Positions 1 through 6,664 of a DNA stretch of 11,289 nucleotides are shown here, in pieces. The number at the start of each line of letters is the position of its first letter. Position 1 is the stretch's first letter. A program made the translations under genes and the position numbers. Source of the DNA: Planctomycetaceae bacterium (lineage in GTDB: Bacteria > Planctomycetota > Planctomycetia > Pirellulales > Pirellulaceae); NCBI GenBank assembly GCA_007129635.1, contig SKVE01000834.1, positions 1 through 11,289 on the forward strand. The letters run 5' to 3'. The notes under the pieces are model-generated. The model was given only the letters and a program-made list of their open reading frames with translations, had not been told where the DNA came from and did not search any database.

Positions 1-775
1 CGATCATCATCCTTTCTTCGCCCGGGATGTGCCCGTGCTGATGCTGCATACGGGACTGCATGAGTTCTACCATCGTCCGATCGACCAAGCGCATCGGATC
101 AATCACCAAGGCAGCCAGCGAGTGGCGCGTCTGATGTTCGCGATCGCTTACCAGTTGGCCCATAGCGAGTCGGTTCCCGAATTCCGGTCTTTGTCGCGTT
201 CGGAACGACCCTCCGATCTGGTCGAATTGGAACGTCCGCTACCGGCGCGCACGCCACGGCTGGGGGTTTCGCTGGCGGCTGATCAGAATGACCCGGATCA
301 GATCGTATTGACTCGAGTGTTTGCCGGTCTGCCGGCCGACCACGCTGGATTACGCCCTGGGGATGTGCTGTTACGATTCGCGGACGCGGCGGTCGAGGAT
401 GTTCCGTCGCTGTTGATGCGTGTATTGAAGGTGGAATCGCCAACCTCGGTACAGATTCGCCGTCAGCGCGAGGATGACGTGGAAGAGATCGATCTGTCCG
501 TCACTCTAGACCATCGGCCTCTACGTTTGGGGGTCTCGTGGCGAGAGGATTGCGGCGAGTCTGGGACGCTGGTGTTGAGCGAGGTGATTCCTTATTCGCC
601 GGCCGAAGTGGCAGGTTTGCAGGTTGCCGATCGGATCTACGAGATCGGCGGCCGTACGTTCGCCGGAGGGGATGCTTTTCGGGATCTGGTGGCAACCTGG
701 ACCGGCCCGATGCCCTTGCTGGTCGAACGCCAGGGCCGCTTGCAAACGGTGACCGTCGAGCTGCCGTCGCGGTGA
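1..775 (+). CDS. M28-family metallopeptidase with two C-terminal PDZ domains (5' end outside window)
   Basis: The open frame runs in from the window edge (first full codon at 2), and 257 residues are visible. It begins with DHHPFF and continues to LMLHTGLHEFYHRPID. This matches the end of the M28 (aminopeptidase Y/S type) catalytic domain, where the usual S-D-H-x-x-F and T-G-x-H-x-x-Y-H-x-P-x-D segments occur; the His of FYHRP is the expected last zinc ligand. Two PDZ-like domains follow: about residues 86-169 (PRLGVSL, then GLRPGDVLL) and 175-255 (RLGVSW, then a GLQVADRIYEIGG segment). The family hydrolyses peptides with a di-zinc centre, and planctomycete members are usually exported; the signal peptide would lie outside the window. 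PDZ domains suggest substrate or partner binding. The gene converges on ribD with 55 nt between the stops and no T-tailed hairpin there. The family is fairly sure; the substrate is unknown. Confidence 0.85.
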   Translation, partial: DHHPFFARDVPVLMLHTGLHEFYHRPIDQAHRINHQGSQRVARLMFAIAYQLAHSESVPEFRSLSRSERPSDLVELERPLPARTPRLGVSLAADQNDPDQIVLTRVFAGLPADHAGLRPGDVLLRFADAAVEDVPSLLMRVLKVESPTSVQIRRQREDDVEEIDLSVTLDHRPLRLGVSWREDCGESGTLVLSEVIPYSPAEVAGLQVADRIYEIGGRTFAGGDAFRDLVATWTGPMPLLVERQGRLQTVTVELPSR

Positions 776-830
776 CGCTGATCGCCCACGGTTTGGGGAA
801 GGCAGCAGCGTTCAGGACCGACGTTCCTAT

Positions 831-1985
831 TCAGGACCGCCTCGGATCGGTGCCGTGCTGTCCATCGGCCAGCGGGTGCTGGTCGTGGGCCAAACGCCCG
901 CGGAAATAGACATCGCCGTCCAGGATTTCGATGGTCGGTTCAGACAGCGCGACCGCTTGTTGCATCTGTTGCCGCCCGCACCCAGCCACAGGCGACGGGG
1001 CGGTGCGGCCGCCGATCAGTTTCGCTGCGACGAACGCATGGACTTCGTCGATCGCTCGGGCATCGAACAGGCTGCCCAAGACCTGCGCACCGCCTTCGAC
1101 CAGCACATGGGTCATCCGAAGTCTTCCCAGTTCATCCAGCAGTTCCATCAGACGCTGATTGCGGTCTTCGGTCGCACCGATCCAGACTTCGCAGCCTGCC
1201 GCCCTAAGTTGCTGGCATCGCTGGCGCGGCGCCTCGGGCCCCGCGGCGATCAACACGGGCGTTTCGCGAGCCGTTTGGACCAAATGGGAATCGGTGGCCA
1301 ACGTGGCTCGGGAATCCAGGACGATCCGCACGGGGGTGCGTAGACCGGGTGGGCGAACCGTTAATTGGGGATCGTCGGCGCGGGCCGTCCCGGCGCCGAT
1401 CAGGATCGCATCCATGCGTCCGCGTAGTTGATGCACTCGCTGGCGTGAACGTTCGCCGGAAATCCAACGGCTGTCCCCGCTGCGAGCTGCCAATTTGCCA
1501 TCCAGGGTCATCGCCCACTTGGCGTTGATCCAGGGACGACCTTGCCGGACCAGTTTCAGATAAGGCGCATTCAATCGGCGGCTGGCCGATTCCATCAGCC
1601 CCACGTCGACCTGGACCCCTGCAGCTAGCAATTGGTCGATGCCTCCCCCATCGACGCGGGGGAAGGGATCGCGATGAGCCACGACGACGCGGCGGATCCC
1701 GGCTCGAACAATAGCCTCCGTGCAGGGCGGGGTCTTGCCGTGATGGCAGCAGGGCTCGAGCGTTACGTACATCGTTGCACCAGCGGCGGCCGAACCGGCT
1801 TGAGCCAAGGCCTCGATCTCCGCGTGGGAGCCGCCGAAGCGGGCATGCCAGCCTTGGCCCACCATCCGGTCGCCCGCGACAATCACGCAACCGACCATCG
1901 GATTGGGCTCGACCCCACCCAGACCGCGCACGGCCAGTTCCAGGGCAAGGGCCATGTGCGGCTGGTCGCGGGACGGTTCGATCAT
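831..1985 (-). CDS. ribD: RibD, bifunctional riboflavin-biosynthesis deaminase/reductase
   Basis: 384 aa, normal length for the fused enzyme. It catalyses two consecutive cytosolic steps of riboflavin synthesis: zinc-dependent deamination of diaminohydroxyphosphoribosylaminopyrimidine, then NADPH-dependent reduction of the ribosyl side chain. The N-terminal cytidine-deaminase-fold domain (about 8-145) has the conserved EPNPMVGCVIV segment, the zinc ligand His54 with catalytic Glu56 in HAE, and Cys79 and Cys88 in LEPCCHHGKTPPCTEA. The C-terminal RibD_C reductase domain (about 150-365) shows KWAMTLDGKLA, ILIGAGTARADDPQLTVR and the LVEGGA loop (295-300). The ATG lies only 3 nt beyond the stop of the upstream SEC-C/TPR gene, so translation is probably coupled; a weak GGACTGAG precedes it inside that gene. 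No other rib genes are in view. The last 15 or so residues are unconserved. A 10-nt direct repeat (TTCAGGACCG at 811-820 and 830-839) spans the stop codon. Confidence 0.96.
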   Translation of the reverse strand: MIEPSRDQPHMALALELAVRGLGGVEPNPMVGCVIVAGDRMVGQGWHARFGGSHAEIEALAQAGSAAAGATMYVTLEPCCHHGKTPPCTEAIVRAGIRRVVVAHRDPFPRVDGGGIDQLLAAGVQVDVGLMESASRRLNAPYLKLVRQGRPWINAKWAMTLDGKLAARSGDSRWISGERSRQRVHQLRGRMDAILIGAGTARADDPQLTVRPPGLRTPVRIVLDSRATLATDSHLVQTARETPVLIAAGPEAPRQRCQQLRAAGCEVWIGATEDRNQRLMELLDELGRLRMTHVLVEGGAQVLGSLFDARAIDEVHAFVAAKLIGGRTAPSPVAGCGRQQMQQAVALSEPTIEILDGDVYFRGRLAHDQHPLADGQHGTDPRRS

Positions 1986-1988
1986 GAC

Positions 1989-4145
1989 TCAGTCCATGCC
2001 GGGGATCCAGAGCTTCGGTTTTTCACCGCCACCCGACGGCGCCTGCGGGCCGTCCGGAGTCCAGACCCCGGGCGACGCGGCAGCGGCCTGGGACGGTTGG
2101 GAACTCGGCTGCGAAGGTGCACCCGCTCCCGGTTGTCGAGGCTGGCCGTCCGGCGAGATGATGCCCAAACGAACCAGCAGCGAGTACAGCGCCTGGGCGA
2201 CTCCGGGGTCCCGCACATATTTCGTTTGCAGTTCCGTCAGCAATTCGTTGGCCCGCTGCGAATCGCCCATCATCAGACGGACTTCCAGCTCTCGCAACAG
2301 CCAGGGTGCCAGCGGCTGGCCCGAAGCCAAAACGTCGTCGCTGGCGATGCGGATGAACTCCAAGATTTCTTCCACCGAATTCGATAGCCGCGACATCATG
2401 TCCAAAATCTTGGGGCGCTCAGCTCGGCTGACCAAGTGGGGTCGAGCCAACAGTTCGTGGCCCAGCCGCATTCCGGCGGTGGACAGGCGGTAGGCGATGG
2501 CGATCTCGAACAGTTCCAGCAGTTGCTCGTCTGTCAGGTCGTCTACTTTCACCAGGTGCAATTGCATCGGGGAAAACTGCCTCGACGGATGTTCCGCCAA
2601 AGAAAACTCGTGCCGCAGCGGCAAATTCAGTTTCGTTCGCAGTTCGTTGTAGTCGAAACCAGTCCGCCCTCGTTCCGCAGAATCTTCCAATAACAGGATG
2701 GCCGCCAATAACGGGATTCGATAGTTGTCGTCGCCGGCGACGTCGATCGGACGTTTGCCGCTCAGGCAGGCCAGCGGTGTCTCGGGCCAAACGTTCAAGT
2801 TGATCTCGCGTCGCTTCTCCTCGACCAGCTCTTCTCGCTTCACTCGCGGAGTGTCGTCCGGCAAACGCCATCGCCAAGTCATTGCAGCCGCCTGGGCCGG
2901 GACCTGCCCGACCGGTTCCTCTTGGATCAGTTCGCCACAATGCTGCTCGACAAACTGCGTCAGCACTTCCAGTTTGCGCTGGTAATCCGCCGACTTGACC
3001 GTGACAAATTCCAGCCGCGCGTCGCGATCCGTCTCGCGACCGTACAAATACATTTCGCCCAAAACGTTCGGAACCTCGTGCAACTGCAGTTCCTTGCCAC
3101 TGGGTGGCTCGGCGCGATCCAGCAACAAAAAAGTACCTTTCGGCGGAGGACTGCCTTCCTCCGACGGCTTGGCCTGTTCGGCAGGCATCGGCATCACTTG
3201 TTTTTCCGATAGCAGACGCTCCATCATCCGCTGACTGTCATCCACGGGATAGACGTGCAGCACCTCGTCGACCATCTGCTGGTCGTCATCGGACATCAAC
3301 TGGGCCATCGCCTCGATCTCCACCGCATGCTCCAGGTCCAACGAGGAATGGCTGGCCAGACGCCGCCAGGTCGTTGCGGCCTCGGGTAACCGGTTAAGCC
3401 AACCCTGGTAGCGGGCCAGATTTTGCAGGATCGCCGGCTGGTCGGGATACTGTTGATCCAAATCCTTCAGCATCGCCACGGCCTTACGCCAACGACCACG
3501 AGCCGCCAGGTTCTCGCATTCCTCCAATGCGTTCGCCCAGGGCGCCCCCGCCGGACGATCAAGCGGCGCAGGGCTGTATTTCAACAGACAGGGCACTCCA
3601 GGCGATCCGAAGATCGCTTTCAGCGTGTCGAACGCGGAATCGTCCTCCTCCGGACCAACTGCCGCCTGGAGGGTCAGGTAGCCCACCGCCGGGACGACAT
3701 GCCCATGGTTCAACAACAAACGCGACATGATGGTGATCGCCGCGTAGGTCGTGTCGTTCAGCGGAGCATCCCCGAGAAACTCAAGTGCGTCCTGCATCCG
3801 ATCCAGTGCTTCATCCACGTTATGTTCACCGGCGGACCGAATCGCAGCGAGCGACAACGCGATGGGGTTCTCCGGATACAGCTCGTTGAAAGTGCCCGTG
3901 ATCTTATCCAGTTCCTCTATGTTGCCCATCTGCATCTGCAGGTTGCTTTTGATGGCCAGCAGGCAGGGCCGAGGGCCATGGGAGTCCAACAGACGGTTGA
4001 CAAGCCCAGCGCACGAGGCAAGCTGACCCCCAGTAATGGCTGCTATCACCTGGTTCAGGTCGCCCAGCATGTCCTTAGCACACTGGCAGAACTTGATTTT
4101 CTTGTTGGTCCCTCCGGGACAGAATGTGTAGACATCAATGGTCAT
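1989..4145 (-). CDS. Degenerate SEC-C zinc-motif / TPR-like protein of unknown function
   Basis: 718 aa from the ATG at 4145; an in-frame GTG at 4154 would add three residues, and no clear Shine-Dalgarno decides between them. Right at the N-terminus is FCPGGTNKKIKFCQC. It resembles the SEC-C metal-binding motif (CPCGSGKKYKKCC), but the second Cys is Gly and the CC pair is CQC, leaving Cys9, Cys20 and Cys22. The rest is mostly helical. Around residues 205-265 a segment with GRWRKAVAMLKDL and NRLPEAATTW is TPR-like, and the middle is rich in acidic and amphipathic helices. The last 45 or so residues are a Pro/Gln/Ser/Ala-rich linker ending in a WTPD motif and a final LWIPGMD. There is no signal peptide or membrane segment, so it is probably cytosolic. 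It is the first gene of a two-gene unit with ribD. I recognise the layout as planctomycete-like but know no function; a protein-interaction scaffold is a guess. Confidence 0.8.
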   Translation of the reverse strand: MTIDVYTFCPGGTNKKIKFCQCAKDMLGDLNQVIAAITGGQLASCAGLVNRLLDSHGPRPCLLAIKSNLQMQMGNIEELDKITGTFNELYPENPIALSLAAIRSAGEHNVDEALDRMQDALEFLGDAPLNDTTYAAITIMSRLLLNHGHVVPAVGYLTLQAAVGPEEDDSAFDTLKAIFGSPGVPCLLKYSPAPLDRPAGAPWANALEECENLAARGRWRKAVAMLKDLDQQYPDQPAILQNLARYQGWLNRLPEAATTWRRLASHSSLDLEHAVEIEAMAQLMSDDDQQMVDEVLHVYPVDDSQRMMERLLSEKQVMPMPAEQAKPSEEGSPPPKGTFLLLDRAEPPSGKELQLHEVPNVLGEMYLYGRETDRDARLEFVTVKSADYQRKLEVLTQFVEQHCGELIQEEPVGQVPAQAAAMTWRWRLPDDTPRVKREELVEEKRREINLNVWPETPLACLSGKRPIDVAGDDNYRIPLLAAILLLEDSAERGRTGFDYNELRTKLNLPLRHEFSLAEHPSRQFSPMQLHLVKVDDLTDEQLLELFEIAIAYRLSTAGMRLGHELLARPHLVSRAERPKILDMMSRLSNSVEEILEFIRIASDDVLASGQPLAPWLLRELEVRLMMGDSQRANELLTELQTKYVRDPGVAQALYSLLVRLGIISPDGQPRQPGAGAPSQPSSQPSQAAAASPGVWTPDGPQAPSGGGEKPKLWIPGMD

Positions 4146-4264
4146 GGGTAGCACTTTCGTTGGCCGTTTCGGTATGTTGAAGCCTGGAATCTAACAAATA
4201 CCTCGGAGTTTGACGAGCGGTAGCGCGGCACGTGCCACGGTCGGGGATGCTCGAAGGCGATAGG
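4146..4264. promoter_or_regulatory. Divergent intergenic region with GGCACGTGCC palindrome
   Basis: This 119-bp spacer separates the divergent SEC-C/TPR gene (-) and methyltransferase gene (+), so it must hold both start signals if both are transcribed from here. I see no convincing -35/-10 pair on either strand. It contains a perfect 10-bp palindrome, GGCACGTGCC (4227-4236), ending 28 nt before the methyltransferase ATG, which is a plausible place for an operator. GAAGG at 4253-4257 is the likely ribosome binding site for the ATG at 4265 (7-nt spacer). Regulatory function is inferred from position only. Confidence 0.4.
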
Positions 4265-5950
4265 ATGGATCAACGCAAGGCTGAAGGACGGTTCTACACA
4301 CCCGATCCCGTGGTGCGTTTCATCGTGCGTGAAACCCTGGACCGATTCAGGGCGGATGGTCTGGCGATCGGCGACCTGCGAATTCTCGAGCCGGCCTGTG
4401 GCGAAGGGGTCTTTCTGCTGGAATCTCTCCGTCATCTGTGCTCGTCCGGATGGGCAGGTGGCGATTCTTTTTCGCCTGGCCGGATCCTGCAGCGTGTCTT
4501 GTACGGGGTCGATCGGGACCGTGCGGCTGTCCAGCGGGCGCGGCTGGCCCTGGCGGCTTGGGTCGAGCCCGATCTGCATCAGCGAGAGCAACTGGAGAGC
4601 CGGTTGGCCGGGAAAATCCGTTGCGGCGATGCGTTGATCAGCAACGATGCGAAGAGGGGAAGGGGGCAGACGGACTGGCGGCGGATGTTCCCCGAGGTCT
4701 TCGACGGCGGGAGGGGCGGATTCGATGCGGTGATCGGGAATCCTCCCTACGTGAACATCCGGCGGCTCTCCCAACACCACGGCGATCCGGTCAAACGTGT
4801 GTTGACTCGCCATTTTCAGTGCGCGTCGGGTGCCTACGATCTGTACGTGCTGTTTTTCGAGCTGGCGTTGCGTCTGCTCCGCCCCGGCGGTCTGTGCGGG
4901 ATGATCGTCCCCAATAAACTAGCCACTTTGAACTATGCAGCGAAATGTCGTGCCATGCTGGCCAGGGAGACCACGCTGTTGACCATTGCCGATTTGTCCG
5001 GGTGTCGAGTCTTTCCTGACGCCAGCGTCTACCCGTACATCGTGATCTGGCAGAAGCAGCCGCCGCCGCCCGACCATCGCATCCGCATCATCCAGACCGA
5101 TCGGATCGACCATCTGGACCGATTAAGCCCGGTGCATTACGTGGCCCAGCACCACCTGCCAGCGGTTGGCGGCTGGCACCTGCACGGCGTCCTGGATGTC
5201 GAAAGCCGCGTCGCGACCAGGCCTCTGGCTCAAGTATCGGAGATCCACAGCGGTACGACAGGATTTCAAGCAGCTCGCGTGGCGGCCATGCTGCGTGAAC
5301 GGTCGGCGGATTCCGAGCAGACAGGATTCGATTTTGTTGTGACCGGCAACGTCGACCGTTTTCGGGTGCAAAGGGTGCAGGTGCGGTTCATGCATCGGCG
5401 ATTCGAACGTCCGTACCTGCCCGACGATCCGAGCGAATTGACGCCGCGAAAACGGCAGTTGTATCGCCGGTCAAAGATTCTGGTCGCGGGCATGTCACGT
5501 CGGCTGGAGGCGGCCTGGGACCCCGGCGGCCTGGCTTTGGGCGTGTCGCTGTACGCCGTGGTGCCTCGGATGGATCCCTATTATCTGCTGGCGATTCTAA
5601 ATTCCAAGCTGATGTCGTATCTATTTCGTCTGCGGTTTCAGGCCAAGCGGCTGCAGGGCGGTTATCTGGCGATCAACAAGGGCCAATTGGGCTGCCTGCC
5701 GATCTGCATCGCCGATGACGACCACTCTGCCGAACTCAAAACGCAATTGGCCGAATCGGCTCGCGAATTGATCCATTGGGGCAACGCTGCCAGCGAGGAA
5801 GACCCCGATCCGGTCGGCCAGCAGCATATCGAAGACGTCGACCGGAAGATCGACCAACGGGTGTACCGGCTGTACGGCCTGACCGTCGAGGAACAGGAGA
5901 TCGTCGAATCCCAGACGATCGGAATCACGGGGTTCGGTCCGAAAGCATGA
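4265..5950 (+). CDS. Solitary Eco57I/TaqI-type adenine-N6 DNA methyltransferase
   Basis: 561 aa from the ATG at 4265, chosen because GAAGG lies 7 nt upstream and because related enzymes start with a short R-K-x-x-G-x-(F/Y)-Y-T-P segment, here RKAEGRFYTP. In-frame GTG 4232 and ATG 4247 are longer options. Motifs in order: motif I ILEPACGEGVF (residues 40-50) for SAM binding; an acidic GVDRD (about 81-85); CGDAL (about 120-124); and the catalytic motif IV, NPPY (159-162), typical of adenine-N6 amino-methyltransferases. RPGGLCGMIVPNK follows. From about 324 to 484 there is a TaqI-like C-terminal target-recognition domain (LLAILNSKLMSYLF, then GGYLAINKGQL), and the tail has the family's RVYRLYGLTVEEQEIVE. 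Its role is sequence-specific DNA methylation. No nuclease domain is fused (type IIG enzymes are usually near 1000 aa), and no nuclease gene is adjacent, so it may be an orphan. It is much smaller than BREX PglX. The target sequence cannot be read from the protein. Confidence 0.88.
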   Translation: MDQRKAEGRFYTPDPVVRFIVRETLDRFRADGLAIGDLRILEPACGEGVFLLESLRHLCSSGWAGGDSFSPGRILQRVLYGVDRDRAAVQRARLALAAWVEPDLHQREQLESRLAGKIRCGDALISNDAKRGRGQTDWRRMFPEVFDGGRGGFDAVIGNPPYVNIRRLSQHHGDPVKRVLTRHFQCASGAYDLYVLFFELALRLLRPGGLCGMIVPNKLATLNYAAKCRAMLARETTLLTIADLSGCRVFPDASVYPYIVIWQKQPPPPDHRIRIIQTDRIDHLDRLSPVHYVAQHHLPAVGGWHLHGVLDVESRVATRPLAQVSEIHSGTTGFQAARVAAMLRERSADSEQTGFDFVVTGNVDRFRVQRVQVRFMHRRFERPYLPDDPSELTPRKRQLYRRSKILVAGMSRRLEAAWDPGGLALGVSLYAVVPRMDPYYLLAILNSKLMSYLFRLRFQAKRLQGGYLAINKGQLGCLPICIADDDHSAELKTQLAESARELIHWGNAASEEDPDPVGQQHIEDVDRKIDQRVYRLYGLTVEEQEIVESQTIGITGFGPKA

Positions 5951-6009
5951 GCCGAACACGCGAGCGTTGGGCGATTTGTCCACCGGTGCTGCCTGACAGA
6001 CCCCTGGGC

Positions 6010-6037
6010 TTTACAGGCATGGGCAAATCGTTATGAT
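6010..6037 (+). promoter_or_regulatory. Candidate sigma70-type promoter for greA
   Basis: TTTACA (6010-6015) and TATGAT (6032-6037) are separated by 16 nt. Each hexamer differs from consensus at one position. Transcription would begin near 6044, giving a leader of about 126 nt before greA. It lies 60 nt after the methyltransferase stop, in the only non-coding stretch upstream of greA. The match is seen directly; activity is inferred. Confidence 0.6.
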
Positions 6038-6043
6038 AAGCAC

Positions 6044-6130
6044 GGACGTTCGCAACGACCACGGACGCGAATCAGCACTTACCCGAATCAGCGATCAACC
6101 CGGCTTCCCTTTGCGGAAGCCGGTTTTTTT
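6044..6130 (+). ncRNA. Candidate short greA leader RNA ending at an intrinsic terminator
   Basis: If transcription starts just after the TATGAT box, the terminator at 6100-6130 would release an RNA of about 87 nt and only read-through would reach greA. E. coli greA has the same order (promoter, leader terminator, greA), and its terminated products are the GraL RNAs. There is no sequence similarity to claim, only the same architecture. The leader also has two short direct repeats: CACGGACG at 6041-6048 and 6060-6067, and CGAATCAGC at 6068-6076 and 6084-6092. The 5' end is a guess. Confidence 0.35.
6100..6130 (+). terminator. Intrinsic terminator upstream of greA
   Basis: A perfect 9-bp GC-rich stem (CCGGCTTCC at 6100-6108 paired with GGAAGCCGG at 6115-6123) encloses a 6-nt loop and is followed directly by seven T residues (6124-6130). 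This is a textbook Rho-independent terminator on the + strand. It ends only 39 nt before the greA start codon, so it can end transcripts from the methyltransferase gene and also attenuate any transcript begun at the 6010-6037 promoter. Confidence 0.9.
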
Positions 6131-6156
6131 CTCGTTCCTGCGAGAAGGGAAATGAC

Positions 6157-6162
6157 AGGAGG
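6157..6162 (+). promoter_or_regulatory. greA ribosome binding site
   Basis: A full AGGAGG lies 7 nt before the ATG at 6170. It fixes the greA start and is by far the strongest Shine-Dalgarno in the window, as expected for a well-expressed gene. Confidence 0.85.
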
Positions 6163-6169
6163 ATAACCA

Positions 6170-6652
6170 ATGTCCAGCTACGTACCGATGACGCGCGATG
6201 CCTACAATCGGATCAAGGCAGAAGTGGATCGAATGGAACAGGATGAGATGCCTCAGATCGCCGATAAGATCGCGGTGGCCAGGGCCGAGGGCGATCTGCG
6301 GGAGAACGCCGAGTATCACGCTCAGCGCGAGGCGATGGGGTTATTGCAGGCGAAGGTGAATAAGCTAAAAAGCGATCTGGCAAACGCCTCGATTGTCGAC
6401 CCGGATAAGGTCCCCAGAGATCAGGTTGCTCTGGGCGCGACCGTGTTGGTCCGCGACCTGGATTACCAGGATGAAGAGGAGTTCACGTTGGTCGGCGCCG
6501 GCGACGAAGATTACGATTCGGGCAAGTACTTGATCACCAGCCCGGTCGGGCAGGGCCTGCTGGGCAAGCGAGTCGGCGAACGGGTCGAGATCGAAGTTCC
6601 CAAAGGCACACTGAAGTTCGAGATCCTGGAAATCCGCTACGATAGCTTATGA
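6170..6652 (+). CDS. greA: GreA transcription elongation factor
   Basis: 160 aa, the normal length. GreA enters the secondary channel of RNA polymerase and stimulates cleavage of the 3' end of backtracked RNA, rescuing stalled complexes. The N-terminal coiled coil (about 8-75) carries the tip motif [18 protein letters not shown]; Asp42 and Glu45 correspond to the catalytic acidic pair of E. coli GreA. The C-terminal FKBP-like domain (about 85-158) ends in the usual [18 protein letters not shown] segment and [12 protein letters not shown]. The start is set by AGGAGG 7 nt upstream. It appears to have its own promoter and leader terminator, and the next gene starts 12 nt after its stop, so the two are probably co-transcribed. 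Identification is secure; GreB is less likely because the acidic tip context and length fit GreA. Confidence 0.96.
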   Translation: MSSYVPMTRDAYNRIKAEVDRMEQDEMPQIADKIAVARAEGDLRENAEYHAQREAMGLLQAKVNKLKSDLANASIVDPDKVPRDQVALGATVLVRDLDYQDEEEFTLVGAGDEDYDSGKYLITSPVGQGLLGKRVGERVEIEVPKGTLKFEILEIRYDSL

Positions 6653-6664
6653 GGACGGTGAGCC

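Noticed and set aside
1632..2387. 251-codon open frame on the + strand across the ribD/SEC-C gene boundary
   Set aside because: It is antisense to two well-supported genes, spans their junction, and has no conserved motif.
4265..5950. The methyltransferase as the PglX partner of the PglZ fragment
   Set aside because: It is about half the usual PglX length, ends in a TaqI-like recognition domain, shares the base composition of the housekeeping genes, and is separated from pglZ by greA, a large exported protein and a probable chimeric joint.
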